Position numbers and translations under genes: made by a program
Source: JAHEDH01 sp963753285
GTDB lineage: Bacteria; Actinomycetota; Acidimicrobiia; Spongiisociales; ZC4RG35
Direction: 5' to 3'
Assembly (NCBI GenBank): GCA_963753285.1
Contig: CAVWBT010000016.1
Coordinates: 248,001 to 312,000, forward strand
DNA: 64,000 nt
Part shown: positions 1-7,935 of the stretch, in pieces
Numbering within the stretch: position 1 is the stretch's first letter
Layout: each line of letters opens with the position of its first letter
Notes under the pieces: generated by a model
Databases searched by the model: none
Told to the model about the DNA's origin: nothing
Seen by the model: only the letters and a program-made list of their open reading frames with translations

Positions 1-1
1 C

Positions 2-160
2 GGCTTCACCTTCCAGATCAACGGGATGCCGGCATGGGTGCGCACAAACGACGACGGCGCATTCGCCACCGAGATCGGGCTGCGGTGGGCGCCGCCGCGT
101 CTGCGCAGGCTGATGGCGACGCACAATCGTTCGGCCGAACGGACCGCCGTCCTCAGTTGA
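2..160 (+). CDS. C-terminal fragment of an unrecognised protein
   Basis: An open frame enters from the left edge and stops at TGA 158-160, giving 52 residues. The segment contains FQINGMPAWVRTNDDG and a basic stretch (PPRLRRLMATHN) close to the end. Codon use resembles that of the neighbouring genes, so it is probably the true 3' end of a gene. It is convergent with the ABC-F gene that ends at 224. No family could be recognised from so short a piece. Confidence 0.5.
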   Translation, partial: GFTFQINGMPAWVRTNDDGAFATEIGLRWAPPRLRRLMATHNRSAERTAVLS

Positions 161-223
161 CGTCTCCGGACGGTGGTGGACGGCTTCCACGAGACACGCC
201 GCCACCGCCAGCGAGTCGACTCC

Positions 224-1969
224 TCAGACGCGTTCGGCCAGCTCCAGCCATCGGTGTTCCGCCCTGTCCAACTGGTCGGCCAGACGGGCGCGTTCGGCGC
301 TCAACTCCTCGGCTCGTTGCCAGTCCGAACCGATGACCTCGAGTTCGGCGTCGAGCGAAGCGACTCGCTCGGTCAGTTGGGGGATGGTTCGCTCGAGCCG
401 ACCGAACTCGCGCTGCTCGTTGTATGAGAGCCTGCCCTCGTACCGATCCTGCGGTGCCGCAGTAGTCGTCGCCGGAGCCTGCTGCACCCCGATGGCCTCC
501 CGACCCCGTCGTTCGCGCCATTCGAGGTACGCGGCATACCCACCCGGATGGTGCCGGAGCGTGCCGCCGGGCTCCACGGACACCACGTCCCGGCAGACCC
601 GTTCCAGGAAGTAGCGGTCGTGCGTGGCGGTGACCACCACACCTGGCCAGTGGTCGAGTTGCTCCTCGAGCGCCCCGAGCGTTTCGAGGTCGAGGTCGTT
701 CGTCGGCTCGTCGAGCAGCAGCAGATTCGGCGCCCCGACGAGCACCCGGAGCAGTTCCAGTCGTCGTCGCTCACCGCCGGAGAGGTCCCCAACCGTGATC
801 GAGTGCTGGCGGGATGGGAACCCGAACCGCTCGAGCAGCTGTGATGCCGAGACCGTGACGCCGGACGTGAGCCGGGTCTGTTCGGCCTCATCACGCATCA
901 CATCGATGATGCGGCGGTCGGGGGCGAGCCGCTCGGGGTCCTGCCCGTACCAACCGTCGACGACCGTCGACCCGGTCTTGACGGTGCCCGTCGTCGGTTC
1001 GAGGCGACCACCGAACAGCCGGAGCAGTGTGGTCTTGCCGGCACCGTTGGGACCGACGATGCCGACTCTGGCACCGGGGGAGAGGCGCCACGTCACACGA
1101 TCGAGCACCCGGTTCTCACCGAAGGCGACCGACGCGTCTTCGACGTCGACGACAGTGTCTCCGAGACGGCGCGACGGCAACTCGAACTCCAACTCCGACA
1201 GGGGCTCACTCAGGGTCGAATGCTGGAGATCGGTCGCTCGATCGATCCGGGCCTTCGACTTCGATGTTCGCGCCTTGGGGGAGCGACGCAGCCACTCCAA
1301 CTCGGTCCGGGCGAGGTTTCGGCGGCGACGTTCGGTTCGCTCCTCGAGCTCGCGACGGACCTCTCGTGCCTCCAGGTAGTCCTGATAGTTGCCGGCATGG
1401 TTGTGGATGCGCTGCTGGTCGATCTCGATGATCCGGTTGGCGAGCCGGTCCAGCAGGTAGCGGTCGTGCGTCACGAACATCAACGTCTGCGACCGCCGTG
1501 CGAGCTCGTCCTCCATCCAATCGATCACGTCGATGTCGAGGTGATTGGTCGGTTCGTCGAGGATGAGGAGATCCGACGGCTCCGAGAGTGCGATCGCCAG
1601 CGCCAGGCGACGACGCTGCCCACCCGAGAGTGATTCGATACGACGATCGTCGGCCTCGAGCCCCAAACGGTGGAGCAGCGTGAGCGTGGCGTGCGAACCG
1701 CGGGCGATGTCGTCGACGGTCGTATCGGGATCGAACTCGGGGGACTGCTCGAGGTAGGCGATGGTCAGGCCCGATCTCGTCACGATGGCGCCTGAGTCCG
1801 CCTCGAGCTTGCCTGCGACCAGCGAGAGGAGCGTGCTCTTCCCAGACCCGTTGAAGCCGATGACTCCGAGCCGGTCGCCGTCATCGATCCCGAAGCTGAC
1901 GTCGTCCAGCACCGGCCGTTCCGGGAAGGCCTTGGAGAGTCCGTTGATCGAGACGATGTTGTTCGACAC
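224..1969 (-). CDS. ABC-F family ATPase (duplicated ATP-binding cassette)
   Basis: 581 residues. Two ABC ATPase modules lie in one chain without membrane segments: the first has Walker A GFNGSGKST (about residue 38), signature LSGGQRRRLALA and LILDEPTNHLD; the second has GPNGAGKTT, LSGGERRRLELLR and LLLDEPTNDLD. A charged coiled-coil linker rich in Arg and Glu sits between them and another coiled coil closes the C-terminus. This is the ABC-F (EttA/Uup/Vga-like) layout. Family members act on the ribosome as translation factors or antibiotic-protection proteins; which applies here cannot be read from sequence. The GTG at 1969 is chosen because the motif-bearing frame begins there and lies 32 bp after the stop of the upstream esterase. 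Last gene of a three-gene minus-strand operon. Confidence 0.9.
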   Translation of the reverse strand: MSNNIVSINGLSKAFPERPVLDDVSFGIDDGDRLGVIGFNGSGKSTLLSLVAGKLEADSGAIVTRSGLTIAYLEQSPEFDPDTTVDDIARGSHATLTLLHRLGLEADDRRIESLSGGQRRRLALAIALSEPSDLLILDEPTNHLDIDVIDWMEDELARRSQTLMFVTHDRYLLDRLANRIIEIDQQRIHNHAGNYQDYLEAREVRRELEERTERRRRNLARTELEWLRRSPKARTSKSKARIDRATDLQHSTLSEPLSELEFELPSRRLGDTVVDVEDASVAFGENRVLDRVTWRLSPGARVGIVGPNGAGKTTLLRLFGGRLEPTTGTVKTGSTVVDGWYGQDPERLAPDRRIIDVMRDEAEQTRLTSGVTVSASQLLERFGFPSRQHSITVGDLSGGERRRLELLRVLVGAPNLLLLDEPTNDLDLETLGALEEQLDHWPGVVVTATHDRYFLERVCRDVVSVEPGGTLRHHPGGYAAYLEWRERRGREAIGVQQAPATTTAAPQDRYEGRLSYNEQREFGRLERTIPQLTERVASLDAELEVIGSDWQRAEELSAERARLADQLDRAEHRWLELAERV

Positions 1970-2001
1970 CAGGCGAACGGTAGGGCGGCCGCCGCCCTGT
2001 C

Positions 2002-2728
2002 TCAGCTCGTCAGTTGGTGCAGGTACTCGGGCAGCATCGAGCGCCAGGTGTGCCAGTCGTGCGGCCACCCGTGCCATTCGTCGACCCGGTTGGGGATGCC
2101 TTTCGCCCCCAACACGTCTGCGAGCCGCCAGGATTCGTCGGGATCCTCCCAGTCGCCGGTCCCCGTCGGCATCACGACGAAGCGGCGCCGAAGCTGGTCG
2201 AGCTGCCAGCCTCCGTCCAGATTGGGGATCCAATGCAGCGGAGACGAGAAGTAGAAGTCGTCCGACCAGTACCCGTCCAGCCACGGAGTCAGGTCGAACG
2301 TGCCACTCATGGCGATCGCCGCGTCGAAGACGTCGGGATGTCTGGTCAGGACCTCGACGGCGTTGAACGCTCCGATCGAGGCTCCGGCGCTGATCACGTT
2401 GATCGACTGGCTCCCACAATCTGCCGCGGATGGCGGGTATCACCTCCCACCGAATCGCCGCGTCGAACTGGTTCTGCAGCCAGGAGGCGTGACCGGGATC
2501 CGCACGTTCGAGCCAGGCGCGCCCTGCGATCGAGTCGACCGAGTAGAGCTTGACCCTGCCGTCAGCCATCAGCGGGGCACAGGCATCGACCAGCCCCATG
2601 CGCTCGATCTCCTCGGCGTCACCGCCTGCGGTGGGGAAGACCAGGACGGGTCGGCCGATGTCACCCCAACGGGCGACCCTGAGCTGCGTGGACAGCCGCT
2701 CCGACCACCACGATTCGACCGTCTTCAT
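2002..2728 (-). pseudogene. Alpha/beta-fold esterase, interrupted by a one-base frameshift
   Basis: The N-terminal part (MKTVESWWSERL, then RPVLVFPTAGGDAEE) reads in one frame from ATG 2728. The C-terminal part, with nucleophile elbow SAGASIGAF and ending PHDWHTWRSMLPEYL, reads in the next frame to TGA 2002. The frames meet at about 2423-2428: dropping one base restores a continuous 241-residue protein with IPAIRADCGSQSINVISAG across the junction. The product would be a putative esterase of the PF00756-like type, with Ser in GxSxG and a His in the HDW motif. It lies 25 bp after the ATP-grasp gene and 32 bp before the ABC-F gene. It is either a recent pseudogene or a consensus error; the intact flanking frames favour error. 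Confidence 0.8.
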
Positions 2729-2753
2729 GGGTTGCCCGCGTGTGGGCGTGGCC

Positions 2754-4004
2754 TCATGAGCCGTCGAGCCGATCTCGCTCGGTCTTGCGCCAGAACTGGA
2801 GCAGTCCCCAGAAGTGCTCGGTGAACTCGTCGACCTCGTGCTCGGGGAACAGGACGGCGACTTTCCGACGGACCGCCTCGTGTGCGCGGTCGGTCTCGAA
2901 GTACTCCCAGGTGACCTCGTCGAGGGCGGACAGGTGCTTTGCGCAGAACTCCTCGAATCGGGCGGTCTCGTACCGTTCTGTTGCGATCTCGGCGTATCCG
3001 GCGAGCTTCTCGGTGAACGGAGCATCGGAGTCTGCGATGAGGAAGTACGGGCCCCAATCGACGTGGTGACGCATCCGGCGTTCGGTGGCGGCGCAATACA
3101 GGGACCACTTGAGCAACGCCTTGACCAGCCACGGGATGTGGTAGTGCAGGCTCGTCACCTGACTGTCGGGATTGGCGTTTGCGAAGTCGATCGGCATGAA
3201 GACGCCGTCCGTTCGCAGTGACTCGACGGAGTTGAAGTCCCACCCGAAGAAGCTGTTGATCGTCAGCGCGATGTCGTGAACGTGCTGCCACTCGTCGCCG
3301 TCCATGAAGTCGAAATCCACCTTGTAGCGATCGTGGAGCGGGGCATCGGGGTCGAAGCGGATGATGTTGACCTGTGGTCCGACGCCGATGGCCCGCACGA
3401 ACAGGTCGTAGGGGTGCACGGCAGCCTGGAGATGCATGATCTGCTTGCCCGACTCGTCGTAGGCCTTCTGCAGCTCGTCTGCGTTGTTCACCTTCACGAC
3501 GCCCTTCCAACCGCCGCCCTCGTAGGGCTTGAGGAAGGCGGGGTACCCGACCTGTTCGCCGATCTCGGCGAGGTCGAACATCTTGGCGTAGGACGACAGC
3601 GTCATCTGGAGGTCGGGGAGGTCGTCGTGGTACTCCTTCGGCGGGAGCAGGATCGTCTTCGGGATCGGCATCCCGAGCCGCATCATTGCCGCATAGGAGG
3701 TGTGCTTCTCCATCGACTGGAGCGAGAAGGGGTTGTTGAGTGCGTAGAGGTCGTCGTGGACGATCGCCTTCTTGATCCACTCCCGGCTGGTGTGGTACCA
3801 GGGGGTGAGTCGGTCCAACAGGACGTGATAGCTGACGGGCTGGGCCAGATCGAACGGCTCGATGGTGACCCGCTCGACATCGAACTTGATCTTCTCGCCT
3901 GCGACAGTGACGACAGGATCGAGCTCTCGGAGGATGTCCTCGTAGAAGATGGGCCAACACAGGTCGGCTCCCAGGGACAGTCCAATCGTCTTCGTCGATG
4001 TCAT
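2754..4004 (-). CDS. ATP-grasp domain protein of unknown substrate
   Basis: 416 residues. The central part carries ATP-grasp features: YPAFLKPYEGGGWKGVVKV (about residues 155-173) is the nucleotide-binding Lys/Gly-rich segment, and PIDFANANPDSQ near residue 275 resembles the metal-binding end of the fold. ATP-grasp enzymes join a carboxylate to an amine or thiol through an acyl-phosphate. The substrate here is unknown. First gene of an operon with an esterase (25-bp gap) and an ABC-F ATPase. The start is supported by a -10-like TAGTCT at 4011-4016 ending 6 nt before the ATG, the pattern of a leaderless transcript. Confidence 0.8.
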   Translation of the reverse strand: MTSTKTIGLSLGADLCWPIFYEDILRELDPVVTVAGEKIKFDVERVTIEPFDLAQPVSYHVLLDRLTPWYHTSREWIKKAIVHDDLYALNNPFSLQSMEKHTSYAAMMRLGMPIPKTILLPPKEYHDDLPDLQMTLSSYAKMFDLAEIGEQVGYPAFLKPYEGGGWKGVVKVNNADELQKAYDESGKQIMHLQAAVHPYDLFVRAIGVGPQVNIIRFDPDAPLHDRYKVDFDFMDGDEWQHVHDIALTINSFFGWDFNSVESLRTDGVFMPIDFANANPDSQVTSLHYHIPWLVKALLKWSLYCAATERRMRHHVDWGPYFLIADSDAPFTEKLAGYAEIATERYETARFEEFCAKHLSALDEVTWEYFETDRAHEAVRRKVAVLFPEHEVDEFTEHFWGLLQFWRKTERDRLDGS

Positions 4005-4010
4005 GGCGGG

Positions 4011-4016
4011 AGACTA
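4011..4016 (-). promoter_or_regulatory. -10 box, leaderless promoter of the ATP-grasp operon
   Basis: TAGTCT on the minus strand, followed by exactly 6 nt (CCCGCC) and the ATG at 4004. A hexamer ending at -7 places the transcription start on the A of ATG. No good -35 is visible. Confidence 0.55.
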
Positions 4017-4130
4017 GGAGATCGTCCGTCGCCGCGCCCCGCCATCGAGCGACGAGCGCCACCGACGGTAGGGTGCATCGAGCCGACCCTCCAGCGCTTT
4101 TGTTGTCCCGAAGGTCGCTGGCGATGACAA

Positions 4131-4143
4131 TGACACAGTGTCA
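4131..4143. promoter_or_regulatory. Palindromic operator candidate TGACACAGTGTCA
   Basis: Perfect inverted repeat, 6-bp arms around one base, between divergently transcribed genes. No known regulon is assigned; function is inferred only from symmetry and position. Confidence 0.3.
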
Positions 4144-4427
4144 CAACGCTACACCACGGCGCTCGGGCTCGTTTCAGAGCCTCTCAGAGAAGAATCTGGA
4201 GCGCTCTCGGCTCGCCCATCCGGTGCCGCCGTGGGGATCGGGCGACCGGCTCGGATTCGATATCCCAAAGTGCCCGAGTGCTACTGGCCGGTGGTCCCTC
4301 TTCCCGCTGATCCAGGCATGCCTCGGTCGCGAGCGGAAGCCGCTGATGTACGGGCGCCGGACCGATGAAGAATCGACCCGGCGTTCGATTGCCACGGCCT
4401 CGCGACGTCGAGGGGTTCACCGATGCG

Positions 4428-4943
4428 ATGTCGGACGGTCTCACGCCGGCACGCCCGGCAACCCCACCATCGATCGATGAGCGCCCGACCGCGCACGAGG
4501 CGTTCGTCCGGTTGGCTGCCACTTTGGCCGCCTCGGTCGCGGCCATGATCATCTGCCTGATCTCATTGCCGGACGACCGAGTCTCCGGCATCGGTGCGAT
4601 CGCCCTCGGAACGATCGTGGCGATCGGATTCGTCGTGACTCGCACTTCACTGCATCGGTTCAGGGCGCTCTTCCTCGACGAACTGCAGGCGGGGTATGCG
4701 ACAACGACGTTCACTCAGGGACTTTTCTGGCTTCCCGTCCGCGGAGCAGGGAGCCGGATCTGGGGTGACGACGTGATCGGCTGGGATTGGGATGGGCTGT
4801 GGGTCCTCGATACCGAGGGGCGCGTGGTCTCCGAGCCCGATCTGTCGAAGGATCCGCCCGGGCTCTACCCGTCGCCGAACCTCTCCGGCCGGCGCGAGCT
4901 GTGGACCGGGTACCGCTGGACCGGAGTGTTCCCCGAGCGGTGA
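4428..4943 (+). CDS. Small membrane protein of unknown function
   Basis: 171 residues from ATG 4428 (MSDGLTPARPA); an in-frame ATG at 4365 would add 21 Arg/Pro-rich residues that look non-native. After a short Pro-rich head, two hydrophobic helices in tandem (AFVRLAATLAASVAAMIICL and IGAIALGTIVAIGFVV) form a hairpin. The C-terminal 100 residues are soluble and Trp/Gly-rich (DDVIGWDWDGLWVLDTEGR), resembling a small PH-like or beta-rich domain. AGGGGT at 4411-4416 may be the ribosome site, slightly far from the ATG. No family recognised. Confidence 0.55.
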   Translation: MSDGLTPARPATPPSIDERPTAHEAFVRLAATLAASVAAMIICLISLPDDRVSGIGAIALGTIVAIGFVVTRTSLHRFRALFLDELQAGYATTTFTQGLFWLPVRGAGSRIWGDDVIGWDWDGLWVLDTEGRVVSEPDLSKDPPGLYPSPNLSGRRELWTGYRWTGVFPER

Positions 4944-5039
4944 AAACCCTGAGCAGGTGGGCGTGGTTGCGCTCCTTCGTGTGCTCGGCCGTGTGCTCGG
5001 CGCAATGACTTCGTGGCAGGCAACGTGAGTACAGATGCC

Positions 5040-5068
5040 TTGCAATCGAACGTACGTTCGACTAGGAT
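5040..5068 (+). promoter_or_regulatory. LexA-regulated promoter (SOS box in the -35/-10 spacer)
   Basis: A -35-like TTGCAA (5040-5045) and a -10-like TAGGAT (5063-5068) are separated by exactly 17 bp. That spacer is almost filled by TCGAACGTACGTTCGA (5046-5061), a perfect 16-bp palindrome matching the Gram-positive/actinobacterial LexA box (core GAAC-N4-GTTC). LexA bound here would block RNA polymerase. The next gene downstream is the 13E12 HNH protein at 5154. DNA-damage induction of 13E12-family genes through LexA boxes is known in mycobacteria. Confidence 0.85.
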
Positions 5069-5153
5069 GTAGCCATCGAGAATCCACTTCCCCTCTCGAT
5101 TCGCCGAACTGGTCGGTGACCTCTCGGCGACGAGTCGGAATCAGGGGAGTGGC

Positions 5154-6260
5154 GTGACGGCACATCTCGACGATCACAGCACAGATCGACTGCAGCAGGC
5201 GCTGCGCACTGCCGAGTTGGAGATCGCCCGCCTCCGGGCGTCACAGTCGGTGATCCTGTCCGAACTCGACCGACGCCAGGTGTCAATGGCCGACGGCGCC
5301 CGCACCTTCACCGAGTGGACCGCAGCTGCCCTCGATGTCGAACCATCCACCGCTCGGTCGCTCGTGGATGCCTCCCGCATGGAATCGGTGGTTGGCACCG
5401 AGCACTGCTCATTCGACCGCAGTGTCGCAATGGCTCGTCTTTCCGCCTCCGGGGCTGACGAGGTCACCTTGCGGCGAGCCTGGGGCTTCGACCTCTCCGG
5501 TGTCGCCAGGATCGCCTCACGTCGCCGCCCCACCACCGCGGCACACGAGCGAAGCCTCGCTGAGAGCCGATTCCTCATGGTTCAGCCCCGGCTCGACCGC
5601 TCCGCCTATCGGATCTCCGGTCAGCTCCCAGGTCTCGAAGGCGAGTTCGTCGCCCAGGTCCTCCGGGAGGCCGCCGACAGTCTTCCATCCACGCCTGGCT
5701 TGGAACGAGAGCCGCTCGCCACCCGCCAGGCCGACGGACTCGTAGATGTCTGCCAGCGAGCGGTCGACAGGGGTGGGAACGAAGATGGAGCGCCACTGTC
5801 AGTGCCACACCTGTCGATCTTCGCCGACGCGAGGGACGCGGCCCCGACAAACGGCGAGACCGGCGTCTGGCTCGCTTCCGGCACCGCCGTCGGGCCGGTC
5901 ACCCTCGAACGCATCCTCTGCGAAGGCACCGTGGAAGTCACCGCCCTCACCACAGATGGCGTACCGCTCGCTGTCGGAGATGCATCGACCGCCATCCCGC
6001 CCCGCACACGCCGCTACGTGCTGCATCGGGACGGCGGCACTTGCACGATCGACGGCTGTCGGTCCAGATACCGCCTGCAATCCCACCACATCGAGCCGAG
6101 AGCGGTCGACGGGAACAACGATCCGGACAACCTCACCACAGTCTGTTGGTACCACCACCACGTGGTCATCCACGGCCGCGGGTATCACCTCGACCCGAAC
6201 TCGCCACCACAGCGGCGACGGCTGAGACGACGCTGGCCCGGTCGCCCGCCCGACGATTGA
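5154..6260 (+). CDS. DUF222/13E12 repeat family HNH endonuclease-like protein
   Basis: 368 residues. The N-terminal two thirds form the all-helical DUF222 domain typical of 13E12 proteins (LQQALRTAELEIARLRASQ; VDASRMESVVGTEHCSFDRS). The C-terminal quarter is an HNH nuclease domain: TRRYVLHRDGGTCTIDGC, then LQSHHIEPRAVDGNNDPDN and CWYHHHVVIHGRGY, with Cys pairs for structural zinc and HH...N...H for the active site. GTG 5154 is supported by AGGGGAG about 8 nt upstream. It is transcribed from a promoter carrying a LexA box, so DNA-damage induction is expected. These proteins are abundant in actinobacteria, often multicopy, and their role is unknown. Confidence 0.9.
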   Translation: MTAHLDDHSTDRLQQALRTAELEIARLRASQSVILSELDRRQVSMADGARTFTEWTAAALDVEPSTARSLVDASRMESVVGTEHCSFDRSVAMARLSASGADEVTLRRAWGFDLSGVARIASRRRPTTAAHERSLAESRFLMVQPRLDRSAYRISGQLPGLEGEFVAQVLREAADSLPSTPGLEREPLATRQADGLVDVCQRAVDRGGNEDGAPLSVPHLSIFADARDAAPTNGETGVWLASGTAVGPVTLERILCEGTVEVTALTTDGVPLAVGDASTAIPPRTRRYVLHRDGGTCTIDGCRSRYRLQSHHIEPRAVDGNNDPDNLTTVCWYHHHVVIHGRGYHLDPNSPPQRRRLRRRWPGRPPDD

Positions 6261-6593
6261 TCACCCCTGCGCTGCCATCGCGATCGGCCAATCCTCCAAC
6301 TCCGTGAATCGAATCCCGACTCCAGAGCAACCCGCCACGGGTCGTCAGCCATCGCCCTTCGGCATCCAGTTCGCGGTGGCACCTCGGAATACGGTGTCTA
6401 GTCACAGTGCGTGGCTCTCGAGCGGCCAGGACCGACGAGCTCGTCGTTTGTCCACGTCGCCCTCGGCGGCTGACACGGTGAGCCGAGCATGACGTGACTG
6501 CTCAGCAGCTCGGCACGAAGTTCAACGCTCGGCCGACGCCGACTATGACCACTTCGAGGTATGGCTCGACGTGAGCTGCTGCCAGCGTTCCTG
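6261..6593. other. Intergenic region, no gene seen
   Basis: About 330 bp between the convergent ends of the 13E12 gene and the membrane protein at 6594. Short frames occur on both strands but none has a ribosome site or recognisable protein features. No strong hairpin was noticed. Confidence 0.4.
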
Positions 6594-7337
6594 CTAGCCG
6601 ACCAGCCCCGTCATGCCAGCACGGACACGCAGCATCTGCCAGCCGGTCGCCAGCATCACGACAGTCATGCCGAGCACTGAGATCGCCGAGAACATGGAGC
6701 CCGGATCGATGATGGCGATCACGGCACCGATGACTCCCACCGCAGCGATGCCGATGGTGAGCCACATGATCGACGAGGCGATCGCCGGGAAGCGGCGCAT
6801 CGCCATCCCCAGCAGGAGCAGGCCAATGGGTACGAGAAGCACCCCGGTCGCGAGCATCGTGTCGAACACGCTCTGGGCACCCGCCCAAGCGGCCTCGATC
6901 GCCGCGCGCTCACCAGCCTCCGCCGCCTCGTACAGGTCCGAGAGGGGAGCCGTCGAGATGTGCAGCAGAGAGCTCGCCGCCATGGTGATCAAGCCCATCA
7001 CAGCAGTAGCTGCGCCGAACAGGGCGGCAGCCGGGTGAGCGGGACGCAGCATGCGGTAGAGCACCACGACGTGGAGCGCAAAGAGGACGAGCGCTCCGAG
7101 ATAGAGGAAGTGCTCGGCCATCCTGCCGCCGGCGATAGCCGGATAGTCGGTCAGGGTCTCGACCTCCGACGCATCCGGAAGCCCCAGAACGGTCACGACG
7201 ATCAGGGTTCCGAACATGAACAGTGCTCCGGCGATCCCTGCGATGCCGCCCCACTGGAGCAGCTGGCGATCCGCGCCCTTCTCGACGGTTGCGAGGAACT
7301 CGATGGAGTCGCCCTTTCGAGCGAATTGGACGGTCAT
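6594..7337 (-). CDS. Multi-pass membrane protein of unknown function
   Basis: 247 residues with about seven hydrophobic helices (for example GIAGIAGALFMFGTLIVVTV, HFLYLGALVLFALHVVVL, AAALFGAATAVMGLITMAAS and IMWLTIGIAAVGVIGAVIAI). The charged N-terminus (MTVQFARKGDSIEF) precedes the first helix. GGGAGAG upstream of ATG 7337 is a good ribosome site. The pattern resembles small DUF4386-like integral membrane proteins, but this was not settled. It stands alone between unrelated genes. Confidence 0.6.
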   Translation of the reverse strand: MTVQFARKGDSIEFLATVEKGADRQLLQWGGIAGIAGALFMFGTLIVVTVLGLPDASEVETLTDYPAIAGGRMAEHFLYLGALVLFALHVVVLYRMLRPAHPAAALFGAATAVMGLITMAASSLLHISTAPLSDLYEAAEAGERAAIEAAWAGAQSVFDTMLATGVLLVPIGLLLLGMAMRRFPAIASSIMWLTIGIAAVGVIGAVIAIIDPGSMFSAISVLGMTVVMLATGWQMLRVRAGMTGLVG

Positions 7338-7458
7338 GGTGCTCTCCCTCTGCTGGCGGACCCGGACGGGTGCGGCAGCTGCCTTCGATGATCCGCTCCA
7401 CCCTGGTCATACGACAGTGGCGGACGTCACAAGTCAGCCGTGTCGCAACGCCGGGGGT

Positions 7459-7935
7459 TCAGCGAACCGAGAACACGAATCGAGTGAAGTCCGGTGAGAA
7501 GACCCAGTCGTCGTCGGTCCGATAGCCCCGCAGCCACAGCCCGTCGTCGAGCCTTCGAAGGTAGAAGCCCGCCGGGAAGTCCATGTCGCGTGGTCGCGGC
7601 CGAGGCGATGCAACCGTGAGGTAGGGGCCGGGCGACTGGTCGAGGAACGCGAGCCGGAGATGGGGCGCCACTTCGAGCGGACACAGGTCGTATCCGTGCA
7701 TGTCGGCGTGCTCGAAGATGACGGGAAGCGGTGCACCGGACTCCAGACCGAGCTCGGGCAGCGAGACCGCGATCACAACGATCGGCCTGGGTTCGTCGGC
7801 AACGGTGAACTCGGGCGCGTCGAACAATTGCTCCGCGTAGACGTTCAGCGACACCGAGGCCGCTTCGAGCCGCCGCCTCAGATCCGGCTTCCACACGCCT
7901 CCGACCACAAGATCGGGATGCAGCTCATCTCGCAT
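7459..7935 (-). CDS. Protein of unknown function, coupled to an esterase gene
   Basis: 158 residues from ATG 7935, which overlaps the last 11 bases of the upstream esterase gene; the overlap implies translational coupling. The sequence is beta-rich with no membrane segment (VVIAVSLPELGL; LPVIFEHADMHGYDL; DMDFPAGFYLRRLDDGLWLRGY) and ends DDWVFSPDFTRFVFSVR. I recognise no domain. The tight pairing with the esterase suggests a shared pathway, but this is inference from context only. Confidence 0.6.
   Translation of the reverse strand: MRDELHPDLVVGGVWKPDLRRRLEAASVSLNVYAEQLFDAPEFTVADEPRPIVVIAVSLPELGLESGAPLPVIFEHADMHGYDLCPLEVAPHLRLAFLDQSPGPYLTVASPRPRPRDMDFPAGFYLRRLDDGLWLRGYRTDDDWVFSPDFTRFVFSVR

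Larger units (their letters stand above)
4005..4427. other. Intergenic region between divergent genes, with a perfect palindrome
   Basis: About 420 bp without a convincing gene. It holds the leaderless -10 for the ATP-grasp operon at its left end and, at 4131-4143, the perfect palindrome TGACACAGTGTCA (6+1+6). Such a palindrome is typical of an operator for a dimeric repressor, but no regulator gene lies beside it. Nothing else was recognised. Confidence 0.4.

Noticed and set aside
2421..2430. Programmed ribosomal frameshifting as the explanation for the two-frame esterase
   Set aside because: No slippery heptamer or downstream pseudoknot is seen, and this family has no known frameshifting. 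Error or mutation is simpler.
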